A stretch of DNA of 19,497 nucleotides. It comes from an uncultured Sphingopyxis sp. GTDB lineage: Bacteria; Pseudomonadota; Alphaproteobacteria; Sphingomonadales; Sphingomonadaceae. The stretch is taken from assembly GCA_936933955.1 (NCBI GenBank), contig CAKZIN010000026.1, positions 1 to 19,497 of the forward strand, read 5' to 3'. The notes below the pieces were generated by a model, which did no database searches, was not told the DNA's origin, and was given only the letters and a program-made list of their open reading frames with translations. Positions 8,379 through 16,173 of the stretch are shown one piece after another; position 1 is the stretch's first letter; the number at the start of each line of letters is the position of its first letter. The position numbers and the translations under genes are program-made.

Positions 8379-8457
8379 GTGCTCCTGCGAAAGCAGGGGC
8401 CTAGGGCGTCGCAGCGCTGGCCTGTTCTGCCCTAGGCTCCTGCTTTCGCAGGAGCAC
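8379..8457. repeat. Inverted pair of REP-like palindromes (BIME-like), 29-bp arms
   Basis: The arms 8379-8407 and 8429-8457 are reverse complements over 29 positions with one difference (8398 against 8438, a G-U pair in RNA), separated by 21 bases. Each arm is itself palindromic: CCTGC-GAAA-GCAGG in the left arm and its complement in the right. It lies between the convergent DUF423 and aroB genes and could stop transcription from both sides. The arrangement resembles paired REP sequences, whose spread needs a RAYT transposase elsewhere in the genome. Confidence 0.8.
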
Positions 8458-8544
8458 CGCTTTGGGGGGGCGGCCACCGGCCAACGCCGGCCTGCGCTAG
8501 AGCATGGACCTGGGCTGGGGGATGCGAGGCGACGCGAGTCCGCC

Positions 8545-9651
8545 TCAGCCTTGCCGGTTGAGAAACCCCGCCACCTCGTCCAGCCCAATATCGTCGCTAA
8601 GGAACGCCGCACCGATCCCACGGCTGAGCACCAACGGCACGCGGCCGCCGCTCGCTTTCTTGTCGTGCGCCATATGCGCGGCGAGCGTGGCGCCGTCGGC
8701 GGTGATGCCCGCTTCCTTCGGCGTCGCGGGGAGCCCTGCGGCGTGCAGATGCGCGCGCACACGCGCCGCGTCGTCGCTGGCGCACCAGCCGCGTTCCGCG
8801 GACAGGGCAAAGGCCGCGCCGATCCCCGCCGCCACCGCCTCGCCGTGCCGCAACCGCTCAGGGTCGTAGCCCGCCTCGGCCTCGAGCGCGTGGCCAAAAG
8901 TGTGGCCGAGGTTGAGCAGCGCGCGTTCGCCGGTGCGCTCGTGCGGATCGCGCGCGACGATGGCGGCTTTGGCGGCGATGGCGCTGGCGATCGCGTGGCG
9001 CAGCGCAGCGGGCTCGCGCGCCAGCACCTCCCCCACCGAGCGCTCCAGCCAGCCAAAGAAGCCCGCGTCGCCGATCAGCGCGACTTTCGCGATCTCCGCA
9101 TAGCCCGCGCGCAGGTCGCGCAGCGGCAAGGTCGCGAGCGCGTTCGGGTCGACCAGCACCGCATTCGGCTGGTGAAAGGCGCCGACCATATTCTTGCCGG
9201 CGCGGGTGTTGATCGCGGTCTTGCCGCCGACGCTCGAATCGACCTGCGCGAGGAGTGTCGTCGGGATCTGCACGATCCCCACCCCGCGCTTCACCAGCGC
9301 CGCGGCGAACCCCGCGAGGTCTCCGACCACACCGCCGCCGAGCGCCAGGATCGTCTCCCGCCGCTCCACCCGCGCGTCGATCAGCGCGTCGCAGAGCGCT
9401 TCGAGCCCGGCCCAGCTTTTCGCGCCTTCGCCCGCGGGAACCACGATCGGCTCGACGCGCACTCCGACGCCCGAGAGGCTCGCGGAGAGGCGCGGCAGTT
9501 GTGCCTCTGCCACCGTCGCGTCGGTCACCACCAGCGCGCGCTCCCCCAGCCAGGGGCCAAGCAATTCGCCAGCGCGGTCGAGGCCGCGGTCGGCGACGAT
9601 CACCGCATAGGGGGTCGCGGTGAGCGCGACGGGAATGCGCAGATCGTTCAC
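8545..9651 (-). CDS. aroB: 3-dehydroquinate synthase
   Basis: AroB converts DAHP to 3-dehydroquinate, the second step of the shikimate pathway, using NAD+ and a divalent metal in the cytosol. The 368-residue length is normal. The NAD-binding loop GGGVVGDLAGF is at residues 105-115, and the substrate-binding region IPTTLLAQVDSSVGGKTAIN follows at about 129-148. Metal ligands by family comparison are Glu186 (GYAEIAK), His250 (GHTFGH) and His269 (HGEAV), with catalytic His254. The start is a GTG at 9651-9649 that overlaps the aroK stop (GTGA), so translation is coupled to aroK. All key residues are intact. The gene converges on the DUF423 gene. Confidence 0.97.
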   Translation of the reverse strand: MNDLRIPVALTATPYAVIVADRGLDRAGELLGPWLGERALVVTDATVAEAQLPRLSASLSGVGVRVEPIVVPAGEGAKSWAGLEALCDALIDARVERRETILALGGGVVGDLAGFAAALVKRGVGIVQIPTTLLAQVDSSVGGKTAINTRAGKNMVGAFHQPNAVLVDPNALATLPLRDLRAGYAEIAKVALIGDAGFFGWLERSVGEVLAREPAALRHAIASAIAAKAAIVARDPHERTGERALLNLGHTFGHALEAEAGYDPERLRHGEAVAAGIGAAFALSAERGWCASDDAARVRAHLHAAGLPATPKEAGITADGATLAAHMAHDKKASGGRVPLVLSRGIGAAFLSDDIGLDEVAGFLNRQG

Positions 9652-10196
9652 GCCGCGTCGCTCCGCAGCGCATCGAGTGCGGCAACGATGCGATCGACGG
9701 TGCGCAGATGCGGCCCCTCCCCCGCCGCGATCGTGAGATGCGCCTCAGCATAACCGTCGCGGCGGCGCGCGAGCAGTTCCTCGATCACCGCGCGCGCGTC
9801 GCGTCCTTTCAGCAGCGGGCGATGGTCGCGGCGGCCGACGCGTTCGACCAGCACCTCGATCGGCACGTCGAGCCAGATGGTGAGCGCGCGCTCCTTGAGC
9901 AGTGCGCGCGTCTCCTCCTCGGCGAATGCGCCGCCGCCGGTGGCGATCACGCCGTGGCGTTCGTCGAGCAGCCGGGCGATGACGCGGCGCTCGCCGTCGC
10001 GAAAGGCAGGCTCGCCATAGCGTGGGAACATAGTTTCGATTCCCATGCCCGCCGCCGCCTCGATCGCGTCGTCGGCATCGACGAAGCCGCGCCCCAGACG
10101 CTGCGCCAGCCTGCGCCCGACGCTGGTCTTGCCCGCGCCCATCATGCCGACAAGCGCAATCGGGCGCGTGGTCAGGGGGGTAGCGCGGTCCGTCAC
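9648..10196 (-). CDS. aroK: Shikimate kinase
   Basis: Shikimate kinase phosphorylates shikimate at O3 with ATP, the fifth step of chorismate synthesis. The 182-residue protein has Walker A GMMGAGKTS (residues 17-25). The shikimate-binding acids are in FVDADDAIE (Asp40, Asp42), with FRDGE near 65-69 and ATGGGAF at 85-91. The lid sequence RDHRPLL is at 123-129. The start is a GTG at 10196-10194, with GGGGA upstream on the minus strand. It is first in the aroK-aroB pair and divergent from the Pro-rich protein/xerD pair across 106 bp, an arrangement common in alphaproteobacteria. Confidence 0.96.
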   Translation of the reverse strand: MTDRATPLTTRPIALVGMMGAGKTSVGRRLAQRLGRGFVDADDAIEAAAGMGIETMFPRYGEPAFRDGERRVIARLLDERHGVIATGGGAFAEEETRALLKERALTIWLDVPIEVLVERVGRRDHRPLLKGRDARAVIEELLARRRDGYAEAHLTIAAGEGPHLRTVDRIVAALDALRSDAA

Positions 10197-10302
10197 GACG
10201 ATCCCCGTAGCGCGGCTTGCCCGCCAGCGTCACCCCACCCGCTTCCCTCAAGACCGGGCACAGGCTAAGCGCTGCGGTGATATCGCGAGGAGTGATGCGC
10301 GG

Positions 10303-12336
10303 GTGACGAAGCGGGCGTTGGCGGTGTGGATGGCGGGCAGCGCCGGGGTGGCGCTGATGCTCGCGCCGCCGGTGCGCGGACAGGAATCGATCCTGCCGCC
10401 GGGCTTCGGCCAGCCCAAGGCGACTCCGACACCGAGCCCGACCCCGTCACCGCGACCCACCCCGGCACCGCGCCCGACGCCTGCATCTCGCGCGACCCCG
10501 GCACCGCGCCCGTCTCCCGCGCCGGCACCGACGCCATCGCCCGCGCCCGCGATACCCGACTACAGCGATCCGCAGGACGGTGCGGCGCGCGGTGCTGAAC
10601 CTGCCAAGCCCGAGGGCAGTGGCAGCGCCGACTCCCCGTTCAACACACTTCCGCCGCCAACCTCCGCCTATCAGGGCGGCAACGCGCGCGAGCCGGGGAG
10701 CGATGAAGGCGTGTCCGAAAGCGACAGCCTGTCGCCCGAAGAGGAGGCGGCATCGCTGCTTCCTCCGCCGCCGCCACGCTACGACCTACCGCCGGGGTCG
10801 CGCCGGCTGCTGACGCGGGTGGGCGTGCTCAACGATGTCATAGGCGGGCTCGACGTCGGCGCGTTCGGGACGCGTGGAGACTATCTCACGCGGCTGATGG
10901 ACGGGATCGAAGGGCCGATCGTATCGCGCTGGGGGGTTATCCTGCTGCGACGGGCGCTGCTCACCGCCGCCGACACGCCGCCCAACGTCAACGGCGCCGA
11001 TTTCGTCGCGGCGCGTGCGCAACTTCTGCTCCGTCAGGGGGAGGCGATCGGCGCGCGCTGGCTGGTGCAGTCGGTCGACGTCGACCGCGCCACGCCGCGG
11101 TTGAAGGCCGCCGCGCTCGACACCGCGCTCGCCACCGCCGACCCCGCACTCGCCTGTCCCTGGGCGCCGGGCCTCGCCTCGAGCAACGGGCGCTGGGGGC
11201 TGGTCGCGGGCATGTGCAGCGCGATGCAGGGGGAGAATGGCCCCGCCTCCGCCGCGCTCGAACGCGCCCGGCGGCGGCAGGGCATCGGCGGCGTCGACCT
11301 CAAGCTTGCGGAGAAGGTGGTCGGCGCGGGCGTCAACAGCCGCCGTTCCGCGCTGGTCCGTTGGGACGGGGTGAACAGCCTCAACCCGTGGCGTTTCGGC
11401 CTCGCCGCGACCACCGGCGCGCCGATTCCGGGCGCCGCATGGGAGCGCACGCCGGTTGCGATCAAGGGCTGGGCGGTGCAGTCGCCGATGCTGTCGGTGG
11501 GCGAACGCCTCGCCCTCGCGCCCGCCGCCGCAGCGCTGGGCACGCTGTCGTCGGAGGCGTGGCCCCAGCTCGTCGCGCTAGCGGTCGACCAGCGCCCGAT
11601 CGGCGTGCAGCTTGAGCCCGCCGAGCCCGACCGTGATAATCCCGCGCCGGTCCCGCTGGCGCTCGACGAAGACGCGCAGCGCACGCTGGCGCAGCGGGTG
11701 CGGGTGGCCTTCGCCGGGCGTACCTATGGCGACCGGCTGGGCGCGATCGCCGCGCTGCAGGACGAATATGGTTATGCCGGCGCGGTCCTGACCGCAGGCG
11801 CGGCGGCGCGCACCCCGGCGACCTCGCTCGCAGGCGAGGAGGTCGACCGCCTGCTCACCGCCATGTTCGCGGGCGGCCATGACCGCAATGCGCTCGCCTG
11901 GGCGCGAGAGACGCGGGTCGGAACCCTGGGATGGGCGCTGCTGGCGGTGGGCTCGCCCCGTCCGCTCGACGCCATCAGCGCGCGGCAGATCGGCAGCTTC
12001 GAGGGTAACGACACCAGCGCCGACCAGCATCGCACGCGCCTGCTCGCCGCCGCGCTCACCGGCCTCGGTCGGCTCGATGCGGACGTGGCGCGCGATGTGG
12101 CGGAGGAATATTCGCTCGCGCTCGGAACCGACACGCGCTGGACGCGCGCCATCAGCGAGGCGGCGGAGCGGGGCGAAAGCGGCGTCGTCGCGGTGCTCGT
12201 CGCGGCCGGCCTGCAGGGTCGCGACTGGGCAGGAGTGCCCGCCTACCACCTCTACCACATCACCCGCGCGCTGACGGCGGTGGGGCTGGAGGGCGATGCG
12301 CGCATGATCGCGGCGGAGGCGGTGAGCCGGGGGTGA
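10303..12336 (+). CDS. Exported Pro-rich protein of unknown function, coupled to xerD
   Basis: I do not recognise a characterised family. The 677-residue product has a signal peptide (MTKRALAVWMAGSAGVALML, probable cleavage near residue 26). Residues 40-85 form a Pro/Thr/Ser/Ala/Arg linker built from units such as PTPSP and PRPTPAP. A second disordered acidic stretch (about 90-160) contains ESDSLSPEEEAASLLPPPPP. From about 165 onward it looks alpha-helical and Ala/Leu/Arg-rich, suggestive of helical repeats. Two Cys in LACPWAPGLASSNGRWGLVAGMC could form a periplasmic disulfide. The GTG at 10303 is preferred over an upstream in-frame ATG at 10045 inside antisense aroK, because AGGAG (10289-10293) precedes it and the signal peptide begins there. 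The stop overlaps the xerD GTG. A periplasmic or surface role is inferred only. Confidence 0.75.
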   Translation: MTKRALAVWMAGSAGVALMLAPPVRGQESILPPGFGQPKATPTPSPTPSPRPTPAPRPTPASRATPAPRPSPAPAPTPSPAPAIPDYSDPQDGAARGAEPAKPEGSGSADSPFNTLPPPTSAYQGGNAREPGSDEGVSESDSLSPEEEAASLLPPPPPRYDLPPGSRRLLTRVGVLNDVIGGLDVGAFGTRGDYLTRLMDGIEGPIVSRWGVILLRRALLTAADTPPNVNGADFVAARAQLLLRQGEAIGARWLVQSVDVDRATPRLKAAALDTALATADPALACPWAPGLASSNGRWGLVAGMCSAMQGENGPASAALERARRRQGIGGVDLKLAEKVVGAGVNSRRSALVRWDGVNSLNPWRFGLAATTGAPIPGAAWERTPVAIKGWAVQSPMLSVGERLALAPAAAALGTLSSEAWPQLVALAVDQRPIGVQLEPAEPDRDNPAPVPLALDEDAQRTLAQRVRVAFAGRTYGDRLGAIAALQDEYGYAGAVLTAGAAARTPATSLAGEEVDRLLTAMFAGGHDRNALAWARETRVGTLGWALLAVGSPRPLDAISARQIGSFEGNDTSADQHRTRLLAAALTGLGRLDADVARDVAEEYSLALGTDTRWTRAISEAAERGESGVVAVLVAAGLQGRDWAGVPAYHLYHITRALTAVGLEGDARMIAAEAVSRG

Positions 12337-13268
12337 GCCGCCGCCGCGCCGACGCCGCACCCCCGCCCCCCATCCGCGCCGGCGACGCGGCGCTGATCGA
12401 CCGTTTCCTTGAAATGCAGAGCGTCGAACGCGGCGCTGCTGCCAACAGCATCGCCGCCTATCGCACCGACCTCGAACAGGCCGCGCGCTGGTTGGGCGAG
12501 CCGGGGCTCGAACATGCCACGCGCGATGATTTCGGTGTCGTCGTGCGCGGCTGGGCGGCGCTCTCCCCCTCGAGCCAGGCGCGAAAGCTCTCCGCGCTGC
12601 GAGGCTTCTACCGCTTTCTGGTCGACGAAGGCCTGCTCGCCGAAGACCCGACCGTCGCGCTCGCCCGCCCGCGCACCCAGCGCCCGCTGCCACGCCTGCC
12701 CGAACGCAGTGGGGTGGAGGCTATGCTGCGGATTGCCGCCGAACGCGCCGCGCAGGGCGCTCCCCGGGGCTTGCGAGACCGCGCGATCATCGAGCTGCTC
12801 TATGGCTCGGGCTTGCGCGTCAGCGAGCTCATCTCCCTCCCCCGCAGCGCCATCGCGCGCGACCGTGCGTTCGCGATCGTTCGCGGCAAGGGCGGCAAGG
12901 AGCGGCTGGTGCCCCTCTCCGCCACCGCGATCGAAGCAGCGGCCGCGTGGAGCGCAATGCTGCCCGCCCGGGAACTGCGCCTGTTCCCCGGCGCGCGCGA
13001 CAATGTAACGCTCACGCGGGCGCGGGTATTCCAGCTGGTGCGGGAAATCGCGCTCGCCGCTGGAGTGGACCCCGCGCAGGTCAGCCCGCACGTCTGGCGC
13101 CACGCCTTTGCGACGCATCTGCTGGAGGGCGGCGCGGACCTGCGCGCGGTGCAGACGCTGCTCGGCCACGCCGATATCGCCACCACCGAAATCTACACCC
13201 ACGTCGAGCGCGAGCGGCTGGTGAAGCTCGTCACCACGCGCCACCCACTGGCCGACGGGTCGAGCTGA
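12333..13268 (+). CDS. xerD: Tyrosine recombinase XerD
   Basis: XerD acts with XerC at the chromosomal dif site to resolve chromosome dimers. The 311-residue product has the N-terminal SAM-like core-binding domain (about 18-105) and the tyrosine recombinase domain (about 115-300). Catalytic residues are Arg162 (SGLRVSELISL), Lys186 (RGKGGKERL), His253 and Arg256 (PHVWRHAFATHLLEGGADLR), His279 (LLGHADI) and nucleophile Tyr288 (TEIYTHV). All six are intact, so it should be active. The GTG start at 12333 overlaps the upstream stop. The chromosomal neighbourhood (aroK-aroB divergent, accA downstream) argues for the housekeeping Xer protein rather than a phage integrase. XerC was considered, but the motif set and synteny favour XerD. 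Confidence 0.93.
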   Translation: MSRRRADAAPPPPIRAGDAALIDRFLEMQSVERGAAANSIAAYRTDLEQAARWLGEPGLEHATRDDFGVVVRGWAALSPSSQARKLSALRGFYRFLVDEGLLAEDPTVALARPRTQRPLPRLPERSGVEAMLRIAAERAAQGAPRGLRDRAIIELLYGSGLRVSELISLPRSAIARDRAFAIVRGKGGKERLVPLSATAIEAAAAWSAMLPARELRLFPGARDNVTLTRARVFQLVREIALAAGVDPAQVSPHVWRHAFATHLLEGGADLRAVQTLLGHADIATTEIYTHVERERLVKLVTTRHPLADGSS

Positions 13269-13275
13269 CCTCCGG

Positions 13276-13420
13276 CCCTCCCCCTTGTGGGGAGGGGTAG
13301 GGGTGGGGGCCCGCTCGCGCCTGCGAGCGGAGAAGACTGGACTAGGTGTCGCGCGAAGAGTCTCCACGAGCCGCAGACGCGGCTCGGCCCCCACCCCAGC
13401 CCTCCCCACAAGGGGGAGGG
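13276..13420. repeat. Nested inverted repeat (MITE-like) with G-quadruplex motifs
   Basis: Outer arms 13276-13311 and 13386-13420 are near-perfect reverse complements, differing by a one-base indel and a substitution. Both contain CCCTCCCC/GGGGAGGG blocks. Inside are two further perfect hairpins: 13311-13330 (8-bp stem, loop GCCT) and 13367-13386 (8-bp stem, loop AGAC). The left arm has four G tracts at 13289-13309 with 1-2 base loops on the plus strand; the right arm has the same on the minus strand. No open frame lies inside. It separates xerD from accA. Confidence 0.75.
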
Positions 13421-13487
13421 GGCGCTGCCGCTGGTCCTTTTCCCCCAACCGTTGACGCCCCGGAGCCCCCCGCCTACCCCGCGCGGC

Positions 13488-14450
13488 ATGGCGAGCCCGC
13501 TCGAATTCGAAAAACCCTATCTCGCGCTCACGCATCAGATCGAGGCGCTCAAGGCGACCGGAGGCGCGGATGGCGTCGATATCGATGCGGAGATCGCGCG
13601 GCTGGAGGCCAAGGCCGACGCGGCGCTCAAGGACGCCTACGCGCGGCTGACACCGTGGCAGAAGACGCAGGTCGCGCGCCACCCGCAGCGGCCTCGCTTC
13701 CTCAAGATCGCGGAGGCGCTGTTCGACGATTTTCTGCCGCTCGCAGGCGATCGCAACTTCGCCGATGACCGCGCGATCCTGGGCGGCCTTGCACGGATGG
13801 GGGATCGGCGGCTGGTGGTGATCGGCCACGAAAAGGGCCACGACACCCCCAGTCGGCTCCACCACAACTTTGGCATGGGCAAGCCCGAAGGCTACCGCAA
13901 GGCGATCCGCCTGATGGACCTCGCCGACCGTTTCGCGCTGCCGGTGCTGACGCTGGTCGACACTTCCGGCGCCTTCCCCGGCGTGGAGGCGGAGGAGCGC
14001 GGCCAGGCGGAGGCAATCGCGCGCTCGACCGAACGCGGGCTGGAACTCGGTGTGCCGTTCGTGTCGGTGATCGTCGGCGAAGGCGGATCGGGCGGTGCCA
14101 TCGCGCTCGCGGCGGCGGACCGCGTGCTGATGCTCGAACATGCGGTCTACGCGGTAATCTCGCCGGAGGGCTGCGCTTCGATCCTGTGGCGCACCGCGGA
14201 CAAGGCGCCCGAAGCGGCGGCGGCGATGAAGACCACTGCGCAGGACCTGATGGCGCTCGGCGTGATCGACGCGATCATTCCGGAGCCTGTCGGCGGCGCG
14301 CACCGCGATCCCGCCGCAACGATCACCGCCATCGGGCAAGCGGTCGGCGATGCGTTCGACGACATCGGCGACCTGCGCGGCGATGTCCTGCGTGCCGAGC
14401 GGGGAGAGAAGTTCCTCGCCATGGGCCGGGCAGTTACGTCGGCCAGCTGA
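13488..14450 (+). CDS. accA: Acetyl-CoA carboxylase carboxyltransferase subunit alpha
   Basis: AccA with AccD transfers the carboxyl group from biotin to acetyl-CoA, giving malonyl-CoA for fatty-acid synthesis. The 320-residue length is typical. The N-terminal LEFEKPYLAL (residues 5-14) is the family opening and fixes the ATG at 13488; no clear ribosome-binding site precedes it. Other hallmarks are LTPWQKTQVARHPQRP (54-69), HEKGHDT (114-120), NFGMGKPEGYRKA (127-139), DTSGAFPGVEAEERGQ (158-173) and the acyl-CoA-binding GEGGSGGA (197-204). ISPEGCASILWR is also present. An upstream in-frame extension exists only because the repeat at 13276-13420 happens to lack stops. AccD and the biotin subunits are elsewhere. 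Confidence 0.97.
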   Translation: MASPLEFEKPYLALTHQIEALKATGGADGVDIDAEIARLEAKADAALKDAYARLTPWQKTQVARHPQRPRFLKIAEALFDDFLPLAGDRNFADDRAILGGLARMGDRRLVVIGHEKGHDTPSRLHHNFGMGKPEGYRKAIRLMDLADRFALPVLTLVDTSGAFPGVEAEERGQAEAIARSTERGLELGVPFVSVIVGEGGSGGAIALAAADRVLMLEHAVYAVISPEGCASILWRTADKAPEAAAAMKTTAQDLMALGVIDAIIPEPVGGAHRDPAATITAIGQAVGDAFDDIGDLRGDVLRAERGEKFLAMGRAVTSAS

Positions 14451-14526
14451 CCACCACGCCAAACCCCCGCTGAACGGCGCCATCAGGAACCGGTCATCGC
14501 ACTTGCGCTTTGTTAGCGCCGATGAC

Positions 14527-14540
14527 GCCGCAGCTGCGGC
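14527..14540. promoter_or_regulatory. Perfect 14-bp palindrome in the leader of the M48 protease gene
   Basis: GCCGCAGCTGCGGC is a perfect dyad lying 17 bases before the ATG at 14558 and just before the CGGGAG ribosome-binding site (14545-14550). A 5-bp hairpin (14505-14519, loop TTGTT) precedes it. It could be an operator, but chance is plausible at this GC content. Confidence 0.25.
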
Positions 14541-14557
14541 TCGACGGGAGTACAGGG

Positions 14558-16075
14558 ATGCTTTCGATGAAGGCCCGCGCGCTGGCTGGCGCGATGATCG
14601 TGGCAGGGTTGGCAAGCCCGGCGCTGGCGCAAACCCGCTCGGGCGGCGTCCAGCCCTTCACCCAGCAGGAGCGCCAGCAGGGCGCGCAGGCGCACCAGCA
14701 GATATTGAGCGAGATGGGCGGCGCGATGACTGGCCGCGCGGCGGACTATGCGCGCATGGTCGGGCAGAACATCTCCGTCCAGTCCGGGCTGTCGAGCGCG
14801 CGTAGCGACTTCAACGTGACGCTGCTCAACTCCGCCGTGAACAACGCCTTCGCGCTGCCCGGTGGCTATGTCTACGTCACCCGCCAGCTGATGGGGCTGA
14901 TGAACAATGAGGCGGAGCTCGCCGGTGTGCTCGGCCACGAGGTCGCCCACACCGCCGCCCGCCACGCGCGCCAGCGGCAGAATGCGGCGACGCGCAACGG
15001 CCTGCTCGGGGTTGCCGGGACCATCCTTGGTGGCTTGCTCGGCAACAATGGCGGGCTGCTTGGGACGCTCGGCCGCGGGATCCAGCAGAATGCGATGCGC
15101 GCCGCGCAGGTGGCGACGTTGGGCTTCTCGCGCAGCCAGGAGACGCAAGCCGACGACCTGGGCATCCAGTATCTCGCCCGGGCCGGATACGACACGCGCG
15201 CGCTGTCGACCATGCTGGCGAGCCTTGCCGCGCAGAATGCGCTCGATGTCCGCGCCGCGGGCCGCGATGCGCGCGACGTGCCCGAATGGGCGAGCACGCA
15301 CCCCGACCCTGCCTCACGCGTCCAGCGGGCGCTGCAGATGGCGCAGCGCGTCGGCGGCGTGGGTGGCCGGACCAATCGCGACGAGTTCCTCAACGCACTC
15401 AACGGCACCATGTATGCCGACGATCCCGCGCAGGGCGTGGTCGAAGGGCGCGACTTCCTCCACCCCGACCTGCGCTTCGGCTTCACCGTCCCGCAAGGGT
15501 TCGGCATCGGCAATTCGCCGAGCGCGGTGAACGTCAGCGGCAACACCGGCCAGGCGCAGTTCACGACACTTGGTCGCAACGCCGGGCGTGACCTCCAGAC
15601 CTATGTCGGGCAGGTGTTCCAGCAGATCGCGGGCGGCAACCAGCAGGGCCAGCAGAGCGCGATCCAGGCCCCGCCGGTGCGTCGCACCACCATCAACGGC
15701 CTGCCCGCCGCCTACGCGTCCACGCAGGCGAACACGCAGAATGGTCCGGTGGAGGTTACGGTCGTCGCTTACGACTTCGGCGACCAGATCTATCACTTCC
15801 AGACGCTGGCACGCGCCGGCGGAAGCGGGGTGTTCGATTCGATGTTCAACAGCGTCCGCCGCCTGTCGACGAACGAGGTCGCTGCCATCCGCCCACGCCG
15901 GATCGAGGTGATGACCGTCCCCCGCAACGGCGCGAGCGTGCAGAGCTACGCCCAGCGCATGGCCTATCGCGACTATCAGGACGAACGCTTCCGCGTCTTG
16001 AACGGGCTGTCCTCCAACACGAACATGCTGCCCGGCGGCACGCGGGTGAAGGTCGTTACCTACGGCACCCGCTAA
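14558..16075 (+). CDS. M48 family zinc metalloprotease, periplasmic
   Basis: The 505-residue product has a signal peptide (MLSMKARALAGAMIVAGLAS, cleavage near PALA|Q at 24-25). The M48 domain follows. Zinc-binding HEVAH (His127, Glu128, His131) lies in LAGVLGHEVAHTAARHARQR, and the third ligand Glu195 is in SRSQETQADDLGIQYLARAG. WASTHPDPASR (about 247-257) is the typical end of the M48 core, as in BepA/LoiP-type proteases that survey outer-membrane proteins. The C-terminal half (about 290-505) is a separate domain with a TFG-like beta pattern (LRFGFTVPQGFGIGN). The ATG at 14558 with CGGGAG 7 bases upstream is chosen over a TTG at 14510 that lacks a signal-like N-terminus. A terminator-like hairpin follows. 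The substrate is unknown. Confidence 0.9.
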   Translation: MLSMKARALAGAMIVAGLASPALAQTRSGGVQPFTQQERQQGAQAHQQILSEMGGAMTGRAADYARMVGQNISVQSGLSSARSDFNVTLLNSAVNNAFALPGGYVYVTRQLMGLMNNEAELAGVLGHEVAHTAARHARQRQNAATRNGLLGVAGTILGGLLGNNGGLLGTLGRGIQQNAMRAAQVATLGFSRSQETQADDLGIQYLARAGYDTRALSTMLASLAAQNALDVRAAGRDARDVPEWASTHPDPASRVQRALQMAQRVGGVGGRTNRDEFLNALNGTMYADDPAQGVVEGRDFLHPDLRFGFTVPQGFGIGNSPSAVNVSGNTGQAQFTTLGRNAGRDLQTYVGQVFQQIAGGNQQGQQSAIQAPPVRRTTINGLPAAYASTQANTQNGPVEVTVVAYDFGDQIYHFQTLARAGGSGVFDSMFNSVRRLSTNEVAAIRPRRIEVMTVPRNGASVQSYAQRMAYRDYQDERFRVLNGLSSNTNMLPGGTRVKVVTYGTR

Positions 16076-16093
16076 GACCGAGTTTAGCTTTCG

Positions 16094-16128
16094 AACGGGC
16101 TCCTGCGATGGTCGTGGGGGCCCGTTTT
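16094..16128 (+). terminator. Possible terminator after the M48 protease gene
   Basis: AACGGGC (16094-16100) pairs with GCCCGTT (16120-16126) across a 19-base loop, and four Ts span 16125-16128. It lies 18 bases past the stop. The loop is long and the T run short, so strength is uncertain. Confidence 0.45.
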
Positions 16129-16173
16129 CGGGATGCGCATGACGCCGTAAGCGTGCGCTGCTAAGCCACCGCA

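Noticed and set aside
8263..9753. 496-codon plus-strand frame across the repeat pair and antisense to aroB
   Set aside because: It includes the palindromic element and the reverse of aroB, whose catalytic residues are all intact on the minus strand.
10045..10302. In-frame upstream extension of the Pro-rich protein from an ATG at 10045
   Set aside because: It would overlap antisense aroK and hide the signal peptide. The GTG at 10303 has AGGAG upstream and starts the signal sequence.
10420..10557. Possible CRISPR or tandem DNA repeat
   Set aside because: The periodicity is a coding low-complexity Pro/Thr/Ser/Ala linker with variable units and no spacers.
12333..13268. Phage or island integrase instead of XerD
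   Set aside because: The chromosomal synteny with aroK-aroB and accA, the length and the Xer motif set all indicate the housekeeping recombinase. No att site or phage gene is near.
13287..13487. N-terminal extension of AccA through the inverted repeat
   Set aside because: It encodes repeat-derived Gly/Pro-rich sequence. AccA proteins begin a few residues before the LEFEKP motif.
12252..14615. 787-codon open frame antisense to xerD and accA
   Set aside because: It runs through two well-defined genes and an inverted repeat, with Arg/Gln/His-rich sequence and no signal or domain.
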